The notes under the pieces are model-generated. The model saw only the letters and a list, made by a program, of their open reading frames with translations. It was not told the DNA's origin and ran no database searches. From assembly GCA_964496435.1 (NCBI GenBank), contig CAZBZP010000002.1:200996-264995 (forward strand): a stretch of DNA of 64,000 nt, in the 5' to 3' direction. Within the stretch, counting starts at the first letter, position 1; every line of letters starts with the position of its first letter. Shown in pieces: positions 44,353-53,429 of this stretch. Source of the DNA: Berkiella sp964496435 (lineage in GTDB: Bacteria; Pseudomonadota; Gammaproteobacteria; Berkiellales; Berkiellaceae). A program made the position numbers and the translations under genes.

Positions 44353-44479
44353 AAAATATCCCCTTAATAGGTTTAAGCTAATTATGAATTTCAAGTTCAT
44401 AGCCTACGCCTTGGAATCTTAAAAATGATATAGTTAACGGACAAATAACTACATTAAGAAGATAAATGGAAAAGAAAAG

Positions 44480-44830
44480 CTAGGCTTTTATTGGAAAGCC
44501 GTCGGGGCAATAATTAATTATGACATAATTTAATGTTTTGCTATCTGCTTCAACAGCTACCATCCATTGCACACTGAAGAGTTTTCCCTCATAACTCCAG
44601 GGAAAGGGAGGTGGTTTGAGTGTAAATTCAAACGTACCTGTTTCTTGCAAAGGTATAATTGCTTCATCACAGTAAATTTTATCTTGTGTACTTTTGCCTT
44701 GTGTAAACCAAGCCAGTCGTATTTTGAGCTCTTTTGGAAGCCTATTGCCTTCAAATCCAAATTCTACATTCCCTGAAATAACATCGCCAGGTTTAAATGA
44801 GGTTGCTGCTAAGTTTATAGTGATAGCCAT
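44480..44830 (-). CDS. Arrestin-like beta-sandwich protein, single domain
   Basis: 116 residues. The pattern FKPGDVISGNVEF, LKIRLAWFTQGK, TFEFTLKPPPFPWSYEGKLF and VQWMVAVEAD is that of the arrestin/Vps26/Spo0M fold (PGD-x-x-x-G turn, and P-x-SY-x-G-x-x-x-x-x-x-W). It comprises about one arrestin lobe. The start overlaps the end of the DUF3592 membrane protein gene by 16 bases, so the two are translationally coupled. Role unknown, perhaps a partner of that membrane protein. Confidence 0.6.
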   Translation of the reverse strand: MAITINLAATSFKPGDVISGNVEFGFEGNRLPKELKIRLAWFTQGKSTQDKIYCDEAIIPLQETGTFEFTLKPPPFPWSYEGKLFSVQWMVAVEADSKTLNYVIINYCPDGFPIKA

Positions 44831-45993
44831 GATTCAACGCGCTTAATGTCAGGATAAATGATGATATTAAATTCATGGACCATATCAGGCCAAAAAGCTA
44901 TTTTGCCATCAACTTTAAGCGTCCATACCACTTTATTATGCGAAGCCATAAAAGTAGGCATGATATTCTCAGGTATGCTTAGCGTAATGGTCGAATTTTG
45001 TGGTATAGGTGCATTTTGCTGATAAATTTTTTCTTCATGCGCAGTTTCTTCATTCATTTCAGTTTTGTTGCCAGTGATGGTTGTAATTTTTTCTGTGCTT
45101 ACCAAGGTAAGTGTGAATGCTTGAAGTCTTTTTGCATTGCCAGTAATGGTGTAGGCTAATTGATAGCTTTCACCTGGTATTAAACGCGAGCCATATATCG
45201 TGATACTCATACGTGGATTAAAGAGTTGTAGAAAAGAGCTGATCATGCCTAATAGTATCATCACACCAAAGAAAACAAAGACACCAGCAAACAATATATT
45301 CAGAATTGGAACTGAGCCGGTATCTTGATAGGTGGGTATTATCCATTGATAAATCATCAGCAATACACAGCCATTCCAAAACAAGCAAATAAAAAATACG
45401 AATAAAAAACTCATCAAAGGGGTCATTTTCTCTTTGAGTACCATTGTTTCACTTGCAGATTTCTCTGTTATGCTAGCATAGGCTTTTTCATTGACACGGT
45501 TTCTATAGTTTCCAAACAAACCACCTAAACCTACCGCTATAAAAGGAAGCGGAAAGAGTGTAAACAGTAGATACCAGCCAGGCTCTCTATCAATAACAGA
45601 TTCGTTTGGATTGAGCGGGTTGACATAACATGTAAATTTGAGTGCAACAGGATAAGCAGCAACTAATTTTCGTTTATCGTTGTATCCGGAGGAATAAAAC
45701 TCTGTTAAATGGTATGCATTGTTTTTATATGATTGTCCATTAAACTCATAGCGATAGCTAATTTCTGCTTTATAAGTTGTACTGTTTTTACCATTGCTAT
45801 GAGATGAGCTTGTACGAACCTCGCTTGAGATGACTTCACAAGAAGTGGCAACCCAATTTTTGGCATCATGGACTTTCATCAATGTTTTGAAACTGAAACT
45901 ATAAGCAGCCCAAAGGCCCACAAGTGCAAAAATAGCAAATAACAGCGACAACATGCCACTTGAAGAGGATTTGGGATTGTTGTTTAGCCCCAC
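44815..45993 (-). CDS. DUF3592 membrane protein with C-terminal arrestin-like domain
   Basis: 392 residues. A membrane segment at 14-36 is followed by an extracytoplasmic DUF3592 domain (WVATSCEVISSEVRTSS; AEISYRYEFNGQSYKNNAYH; KFTCYVNPLNPNESVIDREP), then hydrophobic segments near 143-160, 193-215 and 227-250. The C-terminal 130 residues form a beta-rich domain (RLIPGESYQLAYTITG; VVWTLKVDGKIAFWPD) resembling an arrestin lobe. Coupled to the single-lobe arrestin-like gene downstream, it suggests a two-lobe complex at the membrane. Confidence 0.7.
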   Translation of the reverse strand: MGLNNNPKSSSSGMLSLLFAIFALVGLWAAYSFSFKTLMKVHDAKNWVATSCEVISSEVRTSSSHSNGKNSTTYKAEISYRYEFNGQSYKNNAYHLTEFYSSGYNDKRKLVAAYPVALKFTCYVNPLNPNESVIDREPGWYLLFTLFPLPFIAVGLGGLFGNYRNRVNEKAYASITEKSASETMVLKEKMTPLMSFLFVFFICLFWNGCVLLMIYQWIIPTYQDTGSVPILNILFAGVFVFFGVMILLGMISSFLQLFNPRMSITIYGSRLIPGESYQLAYTITGNAKRLQAFTLTLVSTEKITTITGNKTEMNEETAHEEKIYQQNAPIPQNSTITLSIPENIMPTFMASHNKVVWTLKVDGKIAFWPDMVHEFNIIIYPDIKRVESWLSL

Positions 45994-46083
45994 TGCTTGG
46001 TACTTCTATCATTGGAAAAGATATTTATATTTATCGGTCATTGAGGGAGTTGAGGTGAATCGAGCGTGTAGATACAGTCAATC

Positions 46084-46812
46084 TTACAAAACGAGATAAT
46101 GATATTTTGAAACCAGCACAGTTTTGATATGTCTTGCTAATCGATTAGGCTTGTTTGGCGCCTTGCCTTCAATAATTGTATATTTAACATCGTCGGTTAA
46201 ATTAAAGTTAAGATGGATCTCCAGGTTTTTATATTCATGAAGCACTTTAGCATTGACTCCACCTTTAGAACTTCTTCCCATCATGTAATATTCCCGCAGT
46301 ATAGAAAATTCCATGTCTGGCAAGTCTTTTATTATCCAAGATATACCATCATCGTTTAATGAAGCACTTTCGGGGTATTTTTTTATGAGATAGATAGTGA
46401 TTTGATGATAAGTCAAAGTGGCGATAGTATGTTCTAGTTCTTTAAAATACATATCTAAGACATCAGCATCATGCTCAACTTTCTTAATTTGATTTTCGTA
46501 TAATAAAAAATACATTCGATGAATAAATAAACATACCACCGGAATTTCAAGTATTCTCCAGATGGGATTGTTTACATTTATTGGATACTGAGGGTTGTAA
46601 AGCATACAAATAAGGGTGAAGGTTAAGGCTTGGTCAAGTCTTGATCTTAATGCGAAATAAATGGCACATAAAAAAGAATTGATAAATATAAACAGTTTGA
46701 AGTATTTTGTTTTGGTTTCAAATAAATCAAGAATATCTATTGAAAGTACTATTATCGATATTGTTAATAGTACTATCAGTCCTATTCTTATATTATTTCC
46801 AATTTTTAGCAT
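46084..46812 (-). CDS. Hypothetical membrane protein
   Basis: 242 residues. Four hydrophobic segments occupy residues 8-108 (IGLIVLLTISIIVLSIDILD first), followed by a soluble C-terminal half (LEHTIATLTYHQITIYLIKK; YYMMGRSSKGGVNAKVLHEY). No family recognised. Its ATG follows the stop codon of the acetyltransferase gene with no gap, so the two form an operon. AT-rich. Confidence 0.6.
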   Translation of the reverse strand: MLKIGNNIRIGLIVLLTISIIVLSIDILDLFETKTKYFKLFIFINSFLCAIYFALRSRLDQALTFTLICMLYNPQYPINVNNPIWRILEIPVVCLFIHRMYFLLYENQIKKVEHDADVLDMYFKELEHTIATLTYHQITIYLIKKYPESASLNDDGISWIIKDLPDMEFSILREYYMMGRSSKGGVNAKVLHEYKNLEIHLNFNLTDDVKYTIIEGKAPNKPNRLARHIKTVLVSKYHYLVL

Positions 46813-47295
46813 TTATTTTAATTTTAAGCGAGTGTAGTAAATATAATCTAAAACGGTTAAATCCTGAACGTTTTGATAAAAGGCCAACGCATTCTGATTG
46901 TTTTTTAAAATGATGCCGTCAATGCGGCTGTAATTTCTTGTCATAGCTAATTTTTTTATATAATCACCCAGATGTCTTGCAACCCCAAGGCGACGCTGAT
47001 CAGGAACAACATAGATGTCATGAACATAAAGGCCAGGTGTTGAAAACATGGTGAAGTTATGTTGTGTGACCGAAAATAGCATGATGCCGACTGGGGTATT
47101 GTTTAGCTCAGCAATAATACATTCTGCAAAAGCTTTGGTGGAAAACAAGGCTTCAAATAAGCTCTCTTGTGTTTGAGAAAATTTATCTAAATTATTTTCT
47201 TCATCAAAAAGTGCAAATAGACATTCGTAAATAAACTCAAGATCGTGCGGAACAGCCATACGGCAGGTTGCAGGAAGGGGTATTGAAATTTTCAT
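46813..47295 (-). CDS. GNAT-family N-acetyltransferase
   Basis: 160 residues from Met at 47295 (an in-frame start at 47334 would add 13 residues; the ribosome binding sites of both are poor). Fold landmarks: CRMAVPHDLEFIYECLF, CIIAELNNTPVGIMLFS, GLYVHDIYVVPDQRRLGVAR (acetyl-CoA P-loop motif Q/R-x-x-G-x-A) and LKNNQNALAFYQN. The substrate may be an amine or polyamine, as in the spermidine/thialysine branch. Directly abuts the membrane protein gene downstream. Confidence 0.85.
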   Translation of the reverse strand: MKISIPLPATCRMAVPHDLEFIYECLFALFDEENNLDKFSQTQESLFEALFSTKAFAECIIAELNNTPVGIMLFSVTQHNFTMFSTPGLYVHDIYVVPDQRRLGVARHLGDYIKKLAMTRNYSRIDGIILKNNQNALAFYQNVQDLTVLDYIYYTRLKLK

Positions 47296-47417
47296 ATGAT
47301 CCCGCCAATTTAAGCAGCCTGTGATTATTTGCAATAAAATATATAAAAAACAATGATGTAATAATAATTAATATAGCCATAAATTATTACAGAAACTGAT
47401 TTTGCGCACGAAAAGAT

Positions 47418-47891
47418 TCAAAATGAGTCACTTTCACCAATATCCTCATTCCATAGGCTCGGATTTTCCAGGATAAATTTTTCCATCATTTTAATAGTTT
47501 CATCATCTTGCATCACAAGGAGTGTGACACCACGGGATTTTAGAAGTTGCTCATCACCCATAAAGTTTTTATTTTCACCAATGACAATTCTAGGTATTTT
47601 ATATAACAAAGAAGTGCCAGAGCACATTGAACAAGGCGATAGTGTGGTATAAAGCGTACTTTGCTGGTAATCAGTCGCTGCTAATCTTCCTGCATTTTCA
47701 ATAGCATCCATTTCGCCGTGCAAAATAGCGCTTTTATTTTGGATGCGGCGATTATGCCCGCGACCTATAATTTGACCATTGTTAACTAACACAGAGCCGA
47801 TGGGGATGCCACCTTCTTCTAAACCCAGTTTTGCTTCTTTGAGCGCTTCTTGATAGAACTTAATATCCAAAGGAGTTATTTGATCAGACAT
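47418..47891 (-). CDS. Cytosine deaminase, fungal Fcy1-like (CDA fold)
   Basis: 157 residues, almost the length of yeast Fcy1 (158). The zinc site is HGEMDAIENAGR (H-x-E) and PCSMCSG (C-x-x-C). The surrounding sequence resembles yeast cytosine deaminase strongly: GGIPIGSVLVNN, GRGHNRR, TLYTTLSPC, IVIGENKNF and the end LWNEDIGES. It would convert cytosine to uracil and ammonia for pyrimidine salvage. Most bacteria use the unrelated amidohydrolase CodA. A guanine- or tRNA-adenosine-deaminase role is less likely, as the match is specific to the Fcy1 branch. Confidence 0.85.
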   Translation of the reverse strand: MSDQITPLDIKFYQEALKEAKLGLEEGGIPIGSVLVNNGQIIGRGHNRRIQNKSAILHGEMDAIENAGRLAATDYQQSTLYTTLSPCSMCSGTSLLYKIPRIVIGENKNFMGDEQLLKSRGVTLLVMQDDETIKMMEKFILENPSLWNEDIGESDSF

Positions 47892-48030
47892 ATGCTTCCT
47901 ATTTTGAAGTTATCAGCCTAATGTTTCTATACTGTATCTCATCATATCATTATCAAATAGATCTACAACTTAAAACCTTATATTTAATTGTAGTCTACAT
48001 ATTTTCAGGTAATCAATTGGAGTAAGTAAC

Positions 48031-49083
48031 ATGAAATCTTATGGTTATGCTGCACAAAGTAAAGCAAATCCCTTAGGCCCTTATCATTTTGAACGCAGAA
48101 AATTAAACGATAATGATGTGCTGATTGACATACTCTATTGCGGAATATGTCACTCTGATATACATCAAGTCAAAGATGAATGGGGTGGTTCAATTTTCCC
48201 TATGGTGCCTGGACATGAGATAGTAGGTAAAGTTGTTGAAGTGGGTTCAAAAGTCAAAAAATTTAAGGCTCAGGATATTGTCGGTGTTGGCTGTCTGGTA
48301 GATTCTTGTCGTACATGCCCTAATTGTAAAGAAGGCTTAGAACAATATTGTGATAATGGCTTCGTGCCAACTTATAATGGATTAGAAAAAGATGGCAAGT
48401 CTGTCACCTATGGTGGATATTCTAATAATATCGTGGTCAGAGAAGATTTTGTGTTATCTGTACCATCTAATTTAACGTTATCTCACGTTGCGCCTTTACT
48501 TTGTGCAGGCATAACGACTTATTCCCCTATGCGTCATTGGCAGGTGAAAAAGGGCCAGAAAGTCGGCGTGATGGGTTTGGGTGGGTTAGGTCATATGGGG
48601 GTAAAATTTGCTAATGCTTTTGGTGCCCATGTTGTTGTATTTACAACTTCACCCTCTAAAAAAGAAGATGCCATTCGCTTAGGTGCGCATGAAGTGGTCA
48701 TTTCAACTGATCCTGCGCAAATGGCCAAACACACTAAGTCATTTGATTTTATACTCAACACCATTTCTGCACCCATTGATCTCAACCCCTATTTAATGTT
48801 ATTGAACCGTGATGGGGTTATGTGTGTTGTTGGTGTGGCGCCCAAAGATCCCACTATCAAAGTCGGTGGTCTTATTTTTGGCAGAAGAAGCTTAGGTGGC
48901 TCTCTCATTGGTGGTTTGCCTGAAACACAGGAAATGCTCGATTTTTGTGGTCAACATAACATTACTTGCGATGTTGAAATTATACCCATCCAAAAAGTGA
49001 ATGAAGCTTATGAGAGAACAATTAAATCAGATGTGAAATATCGATTTGTCATTGATATGGAAAGTTTAAAAAAGGAACTTTAA
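48031..49083 (+). CDS. Zinc-dependent alcohol dehydrogenase, CAD/YahK type
   Basis: 350 residues. Catalytic zinc ligands are C40 (CGICHSD) and H62-E63 (PGHEIVG); the structural zinc Cys are C93, C96, C99 and C107 (SCRTCPNCKEGLEQYC). The nucleotide loop is GLGGLGHMGVKFA. The 350-residue length and the FGRRSLGGSLIGG block place it with cinnamyl-alcohol-dehydrogenase-like NADP aldehyde reductases (YahK, AdhA). GGAG lies ten bases upstream. Its stop is two bases before the carbonic anhydrase ATG, so they form an operon. Confidence 0.92.
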   Translation: MKSYGYAAQSKANPLGPYHFERRKLNDNDVLIDILYCGICHSDIHQVKDEWGGSIFPMVPGHEIVGKVVEVGSKVKKFKAQDIVGVGCLVDSCRTCPNCKEGLEQYCDNGFVPTYNGLEKDGKSVTYGGYSNNIVVREDFVLSVPSNLTLSHVAPLLCAGITTYSPMRHWQVKKGQKVGVMGLGGLGHMGVKFANAFGAHVVVFTTSPSKKEDAIRLGAHEVVISTDPAQMAKHTKSFDFILNTISAPIDLNPYLMLLNRDGVMCVVGVAPKDPTIKVGGLIFGRRSLGGSLIGGLPETQEMLDFCGQHNITCDVEIIPIQKVNEAYERTIKSDVKYRFVIDMESLKKEL

Positions 49084-49085
49084 TT

Positions 49086-49796
49086 ATGCTTAAAGCTACA
49101 TTGCGAATTGTTACATTAACCGTATTGTTATCGCCTTTAGCATATGCTGAAGATAATAAAACTGTTAATGAGGCTCATAGTTTTCTTAAAAGTGTTTTTG
49201 CTGATAATGCCAAGCACATAGAAGAAATGACGCACGAAGATTTTAAGAGCTTTTCAGAGCAACAAAATCCTCGTGCGACGGTGCTTACTTGTTCAGATTC
49301 ACGGATCCAAACAGATGCTTACCATAAAAGTCCTGTAAATGATTTATTTTTTATCAGAAATATAGGTAATCAAATTAAGACCACCGAAGGTTCAATTGAA
49401 TATGGTGTAGAACATTTGCATACCCCAATATTATTCATTATTGGACATTCGCAATGTGGTGCTATAAAAACGGCTTTAGGCAATTATAGTAGTTTGTCAA
49501 AGCCAATCAGAACTGAGCTTGATCATCTCCATTTAACACCCAAAATTAGCACTGATGAAGGTGTAGTGGAAAATATTCATAATCAAGTAAAATATGCAAT
49601 TAGTAAATATAAAGATAAAATTAAGAACAAGAACTTAGTGGTTGTTGGCGCCGTATATGATTTTAGGGATGACTTCAAACACGGACATGGCAAATTGATT
49701 TTGCTGAATATTAATGGAGAAAGGGATCCTATAAAGTTAAAAAATAATCCCTACATTGAAGGTATAGAGAATATTCATATAGGTATCGAAAATTAA
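49086..49796 (+). CDS. Beta-class carbonic anhydrase, exported
   Basis: 236 residues with a signal peptide (MLKATLRIVTLTVLLSPLAYA). The zinc site is C69-x-D71-x-R73 (TCSDSR) and H121-x-x-C124 (GHSQCGA), complete for a beta-class enzyme. The typical RNIGNQI and GSIEYGVEHL blocks are present. It interconverts CO2 and bicarbonate, here in the periplasm, which is less usual than the cytoplasmic form. Two bases after the alcohol dehydrogenase stop. Confidence 0.92.
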   Translation: MLKATLRIVTLTVLLSPLAYAEDNKTVNEAHSFLKSVFADNAKHIEEMTHEDFKSFSEQQNPRATVLTCSDSRIQTDAYHKSPVNDLFFIRNIGNQIKTTEGSIEYGVEHLHTPILFIIGHSQCGAIKTALGNYSSLSKPIRTELDHLHLTPKISTDEGVVENIHNQVKYAISKYKDKIKNKNLVVVGAVYDFRDDFKHGHGKLILLNINGERDPIKLKNNPYIEGIENIHIGIEN

Positions 49797-49936
49797 AATA
49801 TAGCAATTACAGTTGACCCATCACCAAACAGCGCTGTAGATGATATATCAATTAAAGTGGCGTTCAAGGTAAAATAAGAGGATGTAAGAGTATTTACGTT
49901 AAATAGCGTGTATCTAACGCTATGAGGTAAACAATA

Positions 49937-51655
49937 GTGCCTCCTCTTCAATTTCATAGTTTAAATGTTGATGGGTTCAAACAAGCAAAGCAGGCGCTTG
50001 ATTCTGCGCCTTCAGCAATGATTCCTGTCATTAAAGAAACCGCCGTCTTGGGTGCTGGTGTTTTTCGCGTTTTCAGTGGTCTAGACGCAATCTACAACAT
50101 TTATACCATCTTTTCAAAAGAGGGCTTAAAAGGCACTCCCACGGATTTGGCCATACGCGCTGCACGTGTTGTTGCAAATGTAGGTGTTATCGCATTATCA
50201 GGTATAGCGGCAGCCGTTGCTTTTGGTGCAACCGTTATTGCAGCACCTATCGTTGGGGCAGTCCTAGGTGGGGTAAGCATCGTCAAAAACACTTTTGATC
50301 TCATCGCCGAAAGGAGAAAGTCTGCCAAAATTAAAGCTGAAATTAAAAAGCTTGATAAACAATTAGAAGGCAAACATTTTCAAGTTTCGCAAAATATCGA
50401 ATTGTTAAACGAGCTGGCGCAAAGACAAGCTAATATTGCTGACATGAAAAAGGATTTTAGCCAAACCAAAAGACAATTCGAAAAATTTGAAACAAGTGCT
50501 GAGCCTGACAAAGTTGAAATGATAAATCAGCGAAAAGCTGAATTAGAGAAAGGCATTAGTGAACACATAGGTATAGTTGATTTTATCAATCGTGAAAAAA
50601 CAAACCTTAGTGATATTAAGTCTCTAAACAGTGTGATTCAATCTCTAACTGAAAAAAACGACCCAGCAAATGAAGCCAAATTGAAGTTTGCAACAGAATT
50701 AAAAGAAACTAAAGCAGCACTTCTTGAAGTTCAAGATAAACTAAAACAGATTGATAATAAATATAATTCAGCTCCGCTAAACAAGTTGAACAGCACTGAA
50801 AAAGAAGCGCTCATTCAATTAGATAAAAAATTATTAAACGAACAAGAAAAAAACCTGACAAGCAAAATGAAAACAATGCTGGATCCTTCATCGCGACAAC
50901 AAGCAATTCAAAAATCCACAGCAGAGTTGCGGCAATATGACAATCCACGTTCGCCTGAGTGTCATCAAGCTTTTCAAGCTAATCTAAGTGACAAATTGAA
51001 TGCATCTCGCACTCAGATTAAGTCTGAAGTATCAGAACTTAAAAGTCGGGTTGGTTATACAAAGTTATTTTTAGGTCCTGATTACTTAAATGATCCTAAA
51101 AAATCAGTTGAGTCTCACCTTAACAGTAATTTTGAGCAAACCCTAAATCGAGCAAAATTATCGCATGATCTAAAGCAATCTAAAATTGAAAGAAAAAAGA
51201 AGTGGAAAAATATTGGCCTTGGCCTTTTGGGGTTAGGTGTCGCTATTGCCGCTTGTATTCCACCAGTACAAGTATTATTGGGCATAGCATTAATTGGCGT
51301 GGGTATCGTAAGTGGGGTTAATGCAATTTATGACTATAAAAAGAAAAAAGAAGTAAGCGCTGCGTCAGATGCTGAGGTTAATGCTTTAGAAAAAGCGCAT
51401 GAAGCCTCAAAAGCGAACACCTTAAGCCATACACCTTCTAATCTGCATCAACTACATTCTGCTTTTGAGGCCGAAGGACCAAAAGCTGATAAACAAGAAA
51501 GGGAGGTCCATCATGTTGAAGAGGCAGCACCTACCTTTGTTTCCAGAAAAATACGAAGTGGTGCTCCTGAATCAAACTCTGCTAAAGAACCTGCACCTAC
51601 AGCCGATGCACAGTCAAGACCAAGAATGGGATCCAGCTCAAGCAGCAGCCAATAA
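49937..51655 (+). CDS. Hypothetical protein with two hydrophobic hairpins and long coiled coil, effector-like
   Basis: 572 residues from a GTG, with GAGGT eight bases upstream. Layout: hydrophobic hairpin at 65-115 (VVANVGVIALSGIAAAVAFG; VIAAPIVGAVLGGVSIV), about 300 residues of coiled coil (KIKAEIKKLDKQLEGKHFQV; ELKETKAALLEVQDKLKQID), a second hairpin at 425-460 (IGLGLLGLGVAIAACIPPVQ) and a disordered Ser/Ala tail. Two Gly/Ala-rich hairpins separated by coiled coil are seen in Legionella vacuole-membrane effectors and in Inc-like proteins. No enzyme motif. Confidence 0.65.
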   Translation: MPPLQFHSLNVDGFKQAKQALDSAPSAMIPVIKETAVLGAGVFRVFSGLDAIYNIYTIFSKEGLKGTPTDLAIRAARVVANVGVIALSGIAAAVAFGATVIAAPIVGAVLGGVSIVKNTFDLIAERRKSAKIKAEIKKLDKQLEGKHFQVSQNIELLNELAQRQANIADMKKDFSQTKRQFEKFETSAEPDKVEMINQRKAELEKGISEHIGIVDFINREKTNLSDIKSLNSVIQSLTEKNDPANEAKLKFATELKETKAALLEVQDKLKQIDNKYNSAPLNKLNSTEKEALIQLDKKLLNEQEKNLTSKMKTMLDPSSRQQAIQKSTAELRQYDNPRSPECHQAFQANLSDKLNASRTQIKSEVSELKSRVGYTKLFLGPDYLNDPKKSVESHLNSNFEQTLNRAKLSHDLKQSKIERKKKWKNIGLGLLGLGVAIAACIPPVQVLLGIALIGVGIVSGVNAIYDYKKKKEVSAASDAEVNALEKAHEASKANTLSHTPSNLHQLHSAFEAEGPKADKQEREVHHVEEAAPTFVSRKIRSGAPESNSAKEPAPTADAQSRPRMGSSSSSSQ

Positions 51656-51669
51656 CACAGGAATAATAA

Positions 51670-51966
51670 ATGCAAGCAACGCCTTGGTATCAAAGCCATA
51701 AACTTAAGTTTGGCTTGAAACGTTTCGTAATGTATCTTTTATTTGCTATGCCGGCTAGCAATATACCCTTTATTTATATTGGCTTTCTGATGGGTTTCCC
51801 TGCCGTTGTCTTTACAGCTTTATTTATCAGTATCTGTGATGGCATACAAGCTAACCCCCTTCAATCCACGCCTGTCTTTACGCAAAATATGTGGTTGGTT
51901 TTCGCAGCTGAAATTGCAATTATTATCAGTTATTTTACCGGGTTTGCAATTTTAAGCGCAAATTAA
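51670..51966 (+). CDS. Small hypothetical membrane protein
   Basis: 98 residues, two to three hydrophobic segments (FVMYLLFAMPASNIPFIYIG; VVFTALFISICDG; VFAAEIAIIISYFTGFAIL), basic N-terminus. CAGGAATAATAA precedes the ATG, 15 bases after the stop of the coiled-coil gene, so co-transcription is likely. No recognised family. Confidence 0.55.
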   Translation: MQATPWYQSHKLKFGLKRFVMYLLFAMPASNIPFIYIGFLMGFPAVVFTALFISICDGIQANPLQSTPVFTQNMWLVFAAEIAIIISYFTGFAILSAN

Positions 51967-52042
51967 TTGTATATACACATACAAAAAAGTGTACAAGATA
52001 CGATATAAATAGATACAAATAGTTTGTGCAATAAGGTTTGCA

Positions 52043-52957
52043 ATGAGAAGTATTCAATCTCTCTTATGTTTTATTATCCTATTTGGTCTTCAAATAGCCT
52101 ATGCTGGACACTCATTCGACAAGCCCTCTAGAGCAAACGAGCTAAGCGAGCCGATGGCTCTTGATTTAATACCCTTGAAAAGCAAGCACTATGCAATTGA
52201 AGTGATGATAGGTGATAAAGGGCCTTATAAATTCATGATTGATACTGGCGCCTCCGTTAGCGTTATCTCGCAGCGTTTGGCATCTAAGCTTAAACTTGAA
52301 AATACAAAACAAGTAAAATACACACGCAACGAGAAAAAGTACAACGCCAACTTATATCGCATTCCAAAGATTACGATGGGTAATGCAGAAATTTATGATT
52401 ATGATCTGTTAGCTTATCCAGAGCCCTCCTTTATCAGTTATATGAAGAAAAATTTCGGTGAAGATATCGATGGTATATTAGGTGTTGGCGCTTTTTATCA
52501 TTATTTGTTAACGATAGATATACCACAAAATGCGCTTATTCTTAACACAGGTAAATTATCCGCTGATAGCGATACAAAGAAATACCAGAATCAAGAAAAA
52601 TTACCTATCGTTCCTGTTGTGTTTAAAGATAACAAAAACTCAAGAAGACTCAATTTTGTTATCGACACAGGATCTAACGAATCTTTTACCATGCCACCTA
52701 CTGTGAAAACTTTGCCCTTTAAAAAGCTAAGTAGTACAGAGTTTCATACTGGCTCACACTATGGGGAGCAAACTGCTACCAAAGTGAAGGTGAAGGCAGA
52801 TGCCTTTTGGGGTGAAAAAGAATTTAATGATCCCACCGTGATATATAATGAAAAGCTATATGATAGCAGTGTGAATTTTGGATTGTTGGGTCTTAAAGTG
52901 ATGAAGCAATTTAAAATCACGATTGATCAGCAAAATACCATGATCAAGGTGGAATAA
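52043..52957 (+). CDS. Exported retropepsin/pepsin-like aspartic protease with two D-T-G motifs
   Basis: 304 residues with a signal peptide (about 1-21, ending AYA). Two catalytic triads are visible: D67-T-G-A-S (FMIDTGASVSVIS) and D208-T-G-S-N (FVIDTGSNESFTM), each preceded by a hydrophobic strand, with a hydrophobic-hydrophobic-Gly partner (DGILGVGAF; FGLLGLKVM) later in each half. This is a duplicated, pepsin-like arrangement in one chain. Most bacterial homologues have a single retropepsin unit. Periplasmic or secreted; substrate unknown. Confidence 0.75.
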   Translation: MRSIQSLLCFIILFGLQIAYAGHSFDKPSRANELSEPMALDLIPLKSKHYAIEVMIGDKGPYKFMIDTGASVSVISQRLASKLKLENTKQVKYTRNEKKYNANLYRIPKITMGNAEIYDYDLLAYPEPSFISYMKKNFGEDIDGILGVGAFYHYLLTIDIPQNALILNTGKLSADSDTKKYQNQEKLPIVPVVFKDNKNSRRLNFVIDTGSNESFTMPPTVKTLPFKKLSSTEFHTGSHYGEQTATKVKVKADAFWGEKEFNDPTVIYNEKLYDSSVNFGLLGLKVMKQFKITIDQQNTMIKVE

Positions 52958-53005
52958 AGCTAAATGAAAGCTGCGCAAAGTATGGTTGCGCAGCTTATGA
53001 TGATA

Positions 53006-53284
53006 TCAGCCTTGATTGACTTCTTCAGACTGTAAAAATTGATTCATCTTTGCAATTGCTTCTGTTGAGCAATTTGTTTTTAGATTACCAATAACTTCTT
53101 GCATTTGCACAGCTTCAAGCGTACCTAATTTTTCCGTTTGCTTTGCGCCATTCTTAGGTTGGATTTCATGATAATAAAATTTATAGACGCTTTGCATTGA
53201 TTTTAAACAATCATCGCTAAGTTCAGTGGCTAATGAAAAGGGAGAAACCAAAACGAGGGCTAATGCCAAACTCCATTGCTTCAT
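53006..53284 (-). CDS. Small secreted hypothetical protein
   Basis: 92 residues from the ATG at 53284, with GAAGGA eight bases upstream. Signal peptide MKQWSLALALVLVSPFSLA. The mature part is helical, with two Cys (DDCLKSMQSVYKFYYHEI; LKTNCSTEAIAKMNQF) that could form a disulfide. No family recognised. Convergent with the aspartic protease gene. Confidence 0.65.
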   Translation of the reverse strand: MKQWSLALALVLVSPFSLATELSDDCLKSMQSVYKFYYHEIQPKNGAKQTEKLGTLEAVQMQEVIGNLKTNCSTEAIAKMNQFLQSEEVNQG

Positions 53285-53429
53285 GTTGAAATCCTTCATT
53301 GTTAAAAAAATCAATTAAGCCAGCATTCATTTTTTAAATCAAGGCAAATTAAAAGTAATTTATGACATTTTCTAACTTCTTATTTATGTATGATTGTCTG
53401 CCAGTATGTTTCAAAAGCAGGAGTTATAA

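Noticed and set aside
43763..44422. 219-aa plus-strand frame opposite the proline-rich gene
   Set aside because: It is antisense to a gene with a good ribosome binding site and terminator; the Gly/Ala/Val-rich translation is the complement of Pro/Ala codons.
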